A stretch of 64,000 nucleotides of DNA from Chlorops oryzae (Eukaryota > Arthropoda > Insecta > Diptera > Chloropidae), in the NCBI GenBank assembly GCA_020466095.1, contig CM035807.1, positions 17,532,985-17,596,984 on the forward strand, written 5' to 3'. The position numbers and the translations under genes are program-made. This document shows, in pieces, positions 56,815 through 64,000 of this stretch (the stretch's first letter is position 1; the number at the start of each line of letters is the position of its first letter). The notes beneath the pieces were generated by a model. It was not told the origin of the DNA and did not search any database. It saw nothing but the letters and a program-made list of their open reading frames with translations.

Positions 56815-56985
56815 TTAGTTCTCGGCCACACTTTTCGAGATCGATATAATTTTTAGCTATACTTAATCTAACAAATTTCGATACAGGAATTTGCTACTTT
56901 TATCAAGTATTCTCATGAACTGCCGTCAAATTTTTATTCATATTCGATGATCTCGAAAATATGTCTCAGTGGCTATTAGCCCTGC
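56815..56985. repeat. Diverged copy of 33047-33235
   Basis: Shared segments are GCAACTTAGTTCTCGGCC versus GCAATTTAGTTCTCGGCC, CACTTTTCGAGA, AATTTCGATACAGG-like and ATTCGATGATCTC-like. The divergence suggests an old dispersed repeat. Confidence 0.5.
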
Positions 56986-56999
56986 ATATCATACTAATC

Positions 57000-59150
57000 G
57001 GCCAGTGTAAATATTTTAGCCTTCAGAATTGTGGTAAGCTTCCTAGCCGGAATAAATACAGAAAGAAAGAGGAGTCATATTATGACTTATCTCATCTTTG
57101 AACAATGAGAAATATCAAATCATTATAAAATTGTAGTCTATGACGGTTTTTTTTTCATATCAATTCCGAAATTGAAACTCCTCATCAGCTTTAGGAATCT
57201 TTTCTACAGTATCCCAAATTCCGGGAAAATTTTTAAGTTTTGAAAGATAAAGCGAGTACTTACTTTAATATCATTTTCGAAAAAAGCATAGATAAAATAT
57301 CCCACCAAAAAAATTCAACTTTATGATCCTACGTGGCGTATGTGGTATGGTAAGTTTGTTCGATCAAGTATACGACAGTTATTACTCAATTTAAATTAAT
57401 TTGGCCGCTTTCAAGCTATGTTTCTTGAAGAATTACTTAAATGAATTCTATAACTAAATGTTCAACTCTTTTATTTCCCTTAAAAAAAAGGATCCGCCTA
57501 GTGACTATTTGATTTATCTCTCATATAAGATATTATATTTCCTAGCAAGTCTTCTTATTAAGCCTAACTTCCCTGAAAAGCTTTTTGAAAAATATTACCA
57601 TCCAAAGTCGATAAAAAAAATGTTGGTGACTTTTTTATCCTTTATGCTATTTAAATACGAAAAATGGAAGAAAAAAAAATTTTCTCAAAAGCGCATATAA
57701 CCAGGACTTGGTCGATTTGTTCCGAATATTATTTTTTGTATACAATTCCATAGCAGTACTTGTATATTTTCCATCTGAACTCACCGTTATTGATGCAGCA
57801 GCAGCTAAGCATGACGAAGGCGAGACACATGCAAATATTCCAAAATTGCAATTGTCCAAAGTGAGAATTTGTTGTCCTTTCTGCTGTCTTTTTTGATTGC
57901 ATTTCCTGACGAAAACTTTCACGCCGAATAATTCGCATTTTTAAGACACTACTCAGCTTAAGCATTTTGGCGGAAATTAAGTGGGCGTGGATGACGTTGC
58001 TTGCGAGCGTGGCTGTGTGTGTGTGTGTTTGTGCGTATATATCTACATACAAACGTAGCGCGTCCTTTTGGTGGGGAACGTTGTAAGCTATAGCCCACGT
58101 GTAAACGGCAAAGCAGGTGGGTTCAAGTGGGGGCTGCACGCAAAATTTTTACGAGCCAAAATGTAAAAAAAAATGTAAATGTACAAAAGGTCCTTTGCGA
58201 AAGGATTATGTTTGTGCGAATTCAGTTACAGCGATGGTTTTTCAAATTTTGGTTAGCGGATTTAGAACTGACGCAAACACAAAAATAAACAAAAAAATAA
58301 AAAAAATAAAACAAAATCTACAAAAATACGTTCTCTGTCGTTGCGGCAGTCGGCCAGTTGAGTAGAATGGCGTTAATGATGGCGGCAAACGTTCTAGCGT
58401 GCAGCTTCGGAATTGTTTTTGTATCCGTTGTAGTTGTGCGAAGGAGTTCGTACAAAGCTTTTATATAAATTTTTTTGCTGTAGTTTCCTTTTTTCGGATA
58501 CGTCCTTGTTTTTTGTTGTATGCAGTTGTTGTAGCTACTCTTGCTGTTGCTGCTTTCTTCTTTTTTTTTTCAAGTATTCACAGCGTTCTTGTGGATTCTC
58601 GTGGTGTATTTCAAAATGGCGTACGTTTTGCATGGATTTTTAATTGTGTAATCTTCCGGTATTAAAATTTAAGTTTTGAAAACATTAAATTTTTATTTTT
58701 TATTATCAAAGTTTTTTTCTTTTTTTTTGTATATATATTTTTGCCTTAATTACTTCCTCTAAATATAGTATTATTGTCGTCGTTTTTTTTTTCTCTTAAG
58801 ATTAATTATTGTCGTTGAATTACACGAAATTCTTTTTATATTTTTTGCTTACATTATTTTTGTTTATTTATTTTTTATTTTGAAATATAATTGAAAAATA
58901 AATTTTTTTTTAAATAGAAATGAAGAAACTGTTTGTGCACTCGGTTTATTTACATGGTAATTCTTTGAATAGTTAAACGGAAAGAAGTTTTTTTTTAAAT
59001 AATTATTCGAAGCTTTTGTTTTGGCTTCAAGCCCTACGCCAACCCATCACGATGGCGGAATATTAACAAATATTATGACAATTAAATTTTTAACATTCTT
59101 TAAATTTAATTTTATAAAAATAATGAATTTTTTTGTTTGTTTTTTTTTTA
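57000..59150. other. Upstream region, possible promoter near 58.35 kb
   Basis: Mostly AT-rich. At 58340-58400 a GC-richer patch (CGGCAGTCGGCCAGTTGAGT) is followed by ATGGCGTTAATGATGGCGGC, which opens a 30-odd codon hydrophobic frame. This could be a 5' exon of the open frame at 59152, but no donor was convincing. Confidence 0.25.
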
Positions 59151-59151
59151 T

Positions 59152-59399
59152 AGTGTCACAAAAGAAGAGCAACAAAAAGAATGGATTGTTCACAACATTG
59201 CAGCCACGCAAACGAATTTTTTTTTTATTCGCAGCGAACGTTCGTCAGGAAAGCACGGTCTCGGACTAAATTCCAACAGCTCCAACACCACAATACGTGG
59301 TTGGAGCACAGATACATAACGTTGTCGAAGATATTCACCACATGTACTTGGAAGCGTTGCGTTTCGGTTCCATTAACATGAACGTTGGCGTCTTTTGTG
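59152..59399 (+). CDS. Candidate exon, unrecognised, frame interrupted
   Basis: The stretch starts after a T-rich atag acceptor and ends at a gtgagttttttt donor. In one frame it reads SQKKSNKKNGLFTTLQPRKR, then QESTVSD, a TAA stop, and IPTAPTPQYVVGAQIHNVVE followed by DIHHMYLEALRFGSINMNVG. The second half looks protein-like with a helix-type pattern. The stop means it is a pseudoexon, starts internally, or is not coding. I do not recognise it. Confidence 0.3.
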
Positions 59400-59643
59400 G
59401 TGAGTTTTTTTTAGCGTATGAGAGTCTCGAGCTGGCTTCAGTTTCGCTTGTGGGGCAAAAAAGCTTCGCCAGCAAATCTGTAAAGAGTAAGAAATGATAT
59501 CGTTGTAAGAAGATTTCTCTTTGGGTTTGAGGTTGTCTTTTTACTCTTAAAAACTATTTTTTTTTTTTTTTTGTTTTGTTTATTTATGGTTGCTTTTGCT
59601 TCATTATTTAAATTGATGTTGTTTTTTTTTTTAGCTTGAATAG

Positions 59644-59951
59644 GAGCAAACCAAATTAATAAAAACTTAGTTTTAACAAAAAAATTATGAATAACGAAAT
59701 AAAATACTCTAGTCGAATTGAAAAAAATCAATTATTACCACAACTCAATTTTTTTCCTTTGCAAATTACGGTAACATTGTTGTGTTATCTTGTCTTGTCT
59801 TGCCAAAAAAGACAACAATGTTACTGTAATTTGCGAGTAAACAATATGGAAGTTTGGTAATATTCGATTTTTTCCAATTGAACTAGAGTATTTTATTTCG
59901 TTATTAATAAATTTTTTGGTAAAATTTATTTGTTATTAATTTGATTTGCTC
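59644..59951. repeat. Long hairpin (~310 bp inverted repeat)
   Basis: Left arm words AATAACGAAATAAAATACTC, GCAAATTACGGTAACATTGT and GAGCAAACCAAATTAAT recur as reverse complements in the right arm in mirrored order. The arms (about 59644-59795 and 59812-59951) are separated by a loop of about 20 bp containing CTTGTCTTGTCTTG. It may be a fold-back MITE. A transcript through it would form a long, nearly continuous duplex. Confidence 0.82.
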
Positions 59952-60499
59952 TTTTACGAACACTGAATTTCGTTGACAGCGACAGAAATTTAGGCATTAA
60001 AAAGAATTTTGGCCCACAAATGTTTTCTCCTTTTTTTTTGCTTGGGACCCAAGAAATCGCATTAGAAAGCTTCGTTTAATAAAATATTATTATTATAGTA
60101 TTGAATATAGGTACTATCGCAATATCCTCCAGCTCCCAACCGAGTACACTAGGGACTCTTTTTTTTGTACCTACTTAAATACTACTGCTACGGTTGTCCA
60201 TTTCCCCTAGTGGGGCATAGGACCTCTTGATTTAGTTGAGTTATTTCGGTTTACGCCGGTCAGCTGCTAATGCATTCTCTGACTTCGAGGAGGCTGAAGA
60301 TTGGAAGTTGACCGGGGGAGCTAAGTCATTCGCCAGTTTGAACAATAATTCACCGTTTTACACCAACCAATTTAAATAATTCAGTTTAAAACCAACAAAA
60401 TGGGGTGTAACCTAAGAATCAGATGTCCTTTCTACATATAAAAAATATTTTTTCATATTCAAGGAAATCTCATTTGGGTACTCAAGATCTGGACCCAAA

Positions 60500-60600
60500 C
60501 ATACTGAATAGGATGAAGGCCACTCCTATTACTGGCCCATTGTGATACCACGAGGGGTTTTTATTGTGTTCGTGTGAGTAGTGTATGTCCCTTTTTTTTA
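60500..60600 (-). mobile_element. Headless fragment of the 8477-8722 SINE
   Basis: GGCCCATTGTGATACCACGA, TTATTGTGTTCGTGTGAG and GTGTATGTC match the body of the SINE in the same orientation. The tRNA-like head is absent. Confidence 0.6.
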
Positions 60601-60631
60601 GCCTGCAGTAATGTGGTAAATTTCCTAAGAG

Positions 60632-60838
60632 GGGCTGGCCTTTGACCGATCCAAATCCTACCAATCTGAAGATATTTAACAAAACGAAAAGCATTTTTGC
60701 TCCGGCTGTGCGAAGGATCGCGAGTAGCAGCACAGAAACAGCATTTGTAGAGGAAAATCCACAAGCCAAAGAAGAGAAGGCAACACCGGCCAAAGCAGAC
60801 ACTCCACCCTTGATTTTGGAGCAGAACTTTGGCGTTTA
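60632..60838 (+). CDS. Candidate coding exon, unrecognised
   Basis: The frame reads WPLTDPNPTNLKIFNKTKSI, then FAPAVRRIASSSTETAFVEE and NPQAKEEKATPAKADTPPLI before running into the tandem array. Charged composition and codon use look like a real protein rather than noise. The acceptor is unclear (a tttttttag lies at 60602). The opposite strand frames are less convincing. No family recognised. Confidence 0.35.
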
Positions 60839-61013
60839 CGAAAAAAAAGGAACCCGCACTGAATCGTATGAAAAAAAGGAACCCGCACTGATTCTGATGG
60901 AAAAAAAGGAACCCGCACTGAATCGTATGAAAAAAAGGAACCCGCACTGATTCTGATGAAAAAAAGGAACCCGCACTGAATCGTATGAAAAAAAGGAACC
61001 CGCACTTTTTCAC
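60838..61013. repeat. 29-bp tandem array with 58-bp dimer period
   Basis: Six units share GAAAAAAAGGAACCCGCACT and alternate between TGAATCGTAT and TGATTCTGAT tails (A-B-A-B-A-partial), so the true period is a dimer of about 58 bp. The last unit runs directly into the HYLS1-like sequence at 61000. Open frames on both strands across it are repeat artefacts. Confidence 0.9.
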
Positions 61014-61134
61014 GCGTGTTTTGTCCAGGAATTTGTTTTTCAAAATGCTTCCATTCATTCTGATAGTACTGATAGAGGGCAACGGGATCATTGGACAGCG
61101 TTCTGCGTGTCAATTCTAGCACAACGAAGGCCAC
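61000..61134 (-). pseudogene. HYLS1-box exon fragment, truncated
   Basis: After a tttgccag acceptor (61135-61137) the minus strand reads VAFVVLELTRRTLSNDPVAL, then YQYYQNEWKHFEKQIPGQ and NTREKVR. The spacing DPVALYxYYxxEWxxF then PGxxxRxxxR follows the HYLS1 box of the centriolar protein HYLS1, where the next residues are LRW-x-(I/V)RE. Here the expected continuation is replaced by the 29-bp tandem array. The identification is from recalled motif only, so it could be an unrelated helix. Confidence 0.45.
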
Positions 61135-61135
61135 C

Positions 61136-61495
61136 TGGCAAATTTATACATTATTGCCGTTACTAAAGGATCTCAACTATTCGAATATTATTTTCCTAAA
61201 TTTCGAATCGATATATAATTGTCCCGAGGATATTGCAAACGAACCGGAAGATTTAGTTGCTAGTATAAGTTTACGTGAATTGAAAGTGATAAAAGCTCGT
61301 GCCAAAGCCGATGAGAATGAGATCTGCAATTTCAGTGGATTTTCAAAGCAGATCATTGGCGAACAGAAACCAAATTTTATATGGCAATCGGCAAGGGATA
61401 CATACGATCCGGATAAACTTACAACTGGCATACATACCTACTGGTTATATTATGGCAGCTCGCTCTATCGAATTCGGCTAGCCGACGGTCTGTAA
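61136..61495 (+). CDS. Open frame, 3' exon candidate, unrecognised
   Basis: About 115 codons end at TAA (61493-61495), overlapped by an AATAAA-like signal. The translation includes NCPEDIANEPEDLVASISLR, ELKVIKARAKADENEICNFS, then KPNFIWQSARDTYDPDKLTT and GIHTYWLYYGSSLYRIRLAD. The composition is protein-like along the whole length. In 61115-61200 a second frame (NEGHLANLYIIAVTKGSQLF) is just as plausible, suggesting a frame slip. It abuts the HYLS1-like fragment on the opposite strand. Family not recognised. Confidence 0.4.
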   Translation, partial: WQIYTLLPLLKDLNYSNIIFLNFESIYNCPEDIANEPEDLVASISLRELKVIKARAKADENEICNFSGFSKQIIGEQKPNFIWQSARDTYDPDKLTTGIHTYWLYYGSSLYRIRLADGL

Positions 61496-61499
61496 TAAA

Positions 61500-63970
61500 C
61501 GGATTGGTTTGAGGGTAGTCTGTAAATGACACTTTCATCAATATATTATATATAAGAATTTAATTTTTTACTTTCCTTATTTGACTATCGTAAAACCAGA
61601 CAAAACTACGACAATAGACCAAAAAAATGGACCTACGGTCAGCGGTTTTGCAGACTAGTCCCTCTTCAAAGACAGGCCCATGTTAAAAAGGCCAGTTGAA
61701 TACATTTAGAAGTGGAATTATGAGGGGACTAGTACTGGTAACATGAAGGACTGACCGAAGGCTACACTTGGGTCAGTCCTTATTACTGCAGGGTATTTAA
61801 TGTGCTCCTAATTTTGGAATTTTGGAATATCTTAAAACCGTCTACTGTACTAAAATTCATAGAAAGCCTAAGGATAGTCAATTAAGGCAAAATTGGGGCT
61901 AGCAGCATAGACCCATCATGGGTCATTACAATAATAACAATACATAATTATATGGTGACTCCGATTTTGATAGTTTATATGAAATTTACCCAAGCCAAAG
62001 TTTGAAGACTTTTTTTTATAAGTCCATGAACCTTAAAACGGAAAAACTAAAGGATATGAAGAGAGGCAAGCTGATAGATCGTCACATAACACATAAGTAT
62101 GTATGTGCCCGCCCTTCGATAAGCTGAGGTTTAGAACCTTGGAATGTTATTTCTTTCGCGCCCTATCAGAGCTCGGGGAACTTAATCCTTCGAAGATGGC
62201 AAGCTTTATTGAGCAAAAAAAAAAAATGGTTTATTAAATAGGTGTCCTAACCCGCCGAATAGACCTTCCTTTGGTCTAAGTACGCCACCTTCTGATGGGC
62301 GGCCCCTATAACCTAATCTAACCTAACCTAATATGTATGTGTGCGTGAGCAATTGAAACTGTTCAAAACAACTGCGATTCCTGATGACTTCTATGAACAT
62401 AGGTATAGCGACGAATATATATACTCAGAGGTATTTCCTTCTAGAACCCTTTGAATTCTACAAAGAGGTTTTAAAGAACTGCTTAACAATTCAGAGCGCT
62501 CTGCAGACGCCCGGGATTCTTGTTGAAATCCAGACCTTTAAGAAAAATTCCTTTCATAACAAAGATTTTTAGATTTATTCTAAGCTTGTCGTCCACTTGG
62601 CAGCCAATAATTGAAAAATTCTTCTCCTTCATTAAATCAAGTAAAGTCCTTCATTAAAAAAAAATATTATTATTTCATTCAGTTGAAAAAAAAAAAATTG
62701 TAAAAAAAGTCTGTAATAATAAATTTTCCATTCGACCAATAAGCCTTCGCTTTAAGCAGTACATCAAGGTAAAAAAATTAAGCTCCTGCTAGAATCCTTG
62801 AAAAACAAAGAAATCCTTGTGCAAGGACATTTTCAAATGATGAAAACATTATACCAGGACTTCCAATGAAAACACACATAAAGAAAATGTGCTCCAAATC
62901 GCAGTCACAAAGCTTCAAAAGGAAAAGTTATACACAACAAAAAAAAAACAACAAAAAAAACCAAAATGCAACCACAACAACAAGCAATGATGAACCAAAG
63001 CCACCACAGAAAAAAAAAACCCATTATACTGAAATAAGGACCCATGGAGTTTTTGGATCACAGGAGAGCTGCAGTGATACAGGGGCGTCCGGCTTTCTGT
63101 CGGCAAAATTTTTACTACGGCCGAAATAAATACATAAAGACAGCGACAAAAAGATGACCAAAAACGACAGAAACTGAGACACCCTCACACAGAAAGAGAG
63201 AGAGAGAGAAAGGGAGAGCGAGAGAGTGCGCGCGATGGAATATGTGTGAGTTCCTAGAAAGGACTCGAATTTCACCACATACAGGGTGCCATTGGAGAAA
63301 GGACTACAAAATAGAGTCAACAAAAATCTAATTGAATGACTCTTTGCCAGGCACTTCCTGCGCATGTCCACGTTTTAAGTTGTTGCTTTACTCGACTGTG
63401 TGTGTGTGGGCACTAACACAAGGCCAGATGTTCTTTTATATAAGGAAAATGTCAATGTGTAGTCGTTCGGAAACCATAGAAATTATGAATGCTGCTGCTT
63501 TTGCCCGCACATATTGCGGCACAGTTGAAGTGGGCGGACTTTTGAACTCCTGTCAAGGATTCAGCGCACATTTGAACTTTTTACGCGCTAGAAGCAGGTT
63601 GTGCGCGTGGAGCATTGGCCATTTTGGATACTCGACGTGTGGGGCCTTAAAAAGGAAGTGAACAGAAAGGATTTCAAACATTTTTCTTTAACGAGGAAAA
63701 ATCAAATAATTTATTAATAATTATAATTAATCTCCTTCTGGCGTTTTCAAGTGCGCCGGCCTATCCCCGGGGTCCGCAAAAAATTATAATTAATAAATTA
63801 AAATTTAATAATTTGGATGTAATTTTTTGTACCAATCCCACGCCTTCCTGCAGTCTGAACTTCGTAGAAAAATATATTCGGCTCAATGGTTACAACAAAA
63901 AAAATTAAATACATAAAATTAATATATTTGTGTGAACTGCTTACTTACTTTTGTTTCTCGACTTATTTTT
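61500..63970. other. Right part of window, no gene supported
   Basis: An inverted CCCTGCAGTAAT end lies at 61780-61792 (family of 48490-48949). A CCTAACCTAA-rich repeat end is at 62305-62335. A GC core at 63737-63778 is flanked by inverted AATTATAATTAATAAATT sequences. A GAGAGA run is at 63195-63226. None of the open frames has a known domain. Confidence 0.4.
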
Positions 63971-63971
63971 G

Positions 63972-64000
63972 TAGGTCTGATCAAAAAGTATTCGGAATAT
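63972..64000. mobile_element. Possible mariner end, cut by window edge
   Basis: TAGGTCTGATCAAAAAGTAT followed by TCGGAATAT resembles the outer end of insect mariner elements, after a TA. The element would lie mostly to the right of the window. Confidence 0.4.

Noticed and set aside
60561..61134. Minus-strand frames of 152 and 176 codons with VRVPFF repeats
   Set aside because: Most of their length is the 29-bp tandem array. Only the 61000-61134 part is kept as a HYLS1-like fragment.

Overview
The window looks like an AT-rich piece of a brachyceran fly genome, either acalyptrate or calyptrate. It has short fly introns of 56-190 bp beside introns of 5.8 and 28.3 kb, a Skeletor homolog, a ballchen/VRK homolog, and many hAT, mariner, Ty3/gypsy and SINE insertions. 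I cannot name the species. No bacterial, CRISPR or operon structure is present.

The backbone is one minus-strand host gene, Skeletor. Ten exons can be chained with consensus splice sites and consistent phases: 36595-36671, 36254-36405, 7864-7975, 1819-2037, 1551-1751, 1353-1373 (a 21-nt microexon), 848-1172, 577-791, 222-493 and 29-159. They encode two DM13 domains followed by most of a DOMON domain. The gene continues off the left edge. Its first exon (start codon, signal peptide) was not found and lies somewhere above 36671 or beyond the window.

The 28-kb intron between exons 7864-7975 and 36254-36405 holds a second, dead host gene on the same strand: an intron-bearing copy of the histone/BAF kinase ballchen (VRK1 family) at 11639-21186. 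It is broken by a Ty3/gypsy element (15202-21004, itself holding a 319-bp nested MITE), a DD37E-type mariner (12164-13460), a MITE (14035-14450), two losses of kinase-core sequence and an in-frame stop. Both large insertions have clean target duplications, and the kinase frame closes when they are removed in thought, so they hit intact exons.

The rest of the Skeletor introns (2038-7863 and 7976-36253) and everything above 36671 is mostly mobile-element debris. It includes a MITE family with GTATGC-containing ends in at least seven copies, hAT-type MITEs with 8-bp duplications (9690-10458, 23717-24984, 34867-35049), a tRNA-derived SINE with a 12-bp duplication (8477-8722), two long fly repeats rich in GGGCGTGGC (30881-31753 and 51870-52657), a mariner relic (54400-54790), fold-back elements and large simple-sequence tracts (43240-43580, 46018-46560).

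At 58-61.5 kb there are weak signs of other coding sequence: a HYLS1-box fragment on the minus strand at 61000-61134, flanked by a 29-bp tandem array, and unrecognised plus-strand open frames at 59152-59399, 60632-60838 and 61136-61495. I found no new multi-gene system. The interest lies in layered insertions with readable order and in several repeat families that may not be catalogued.
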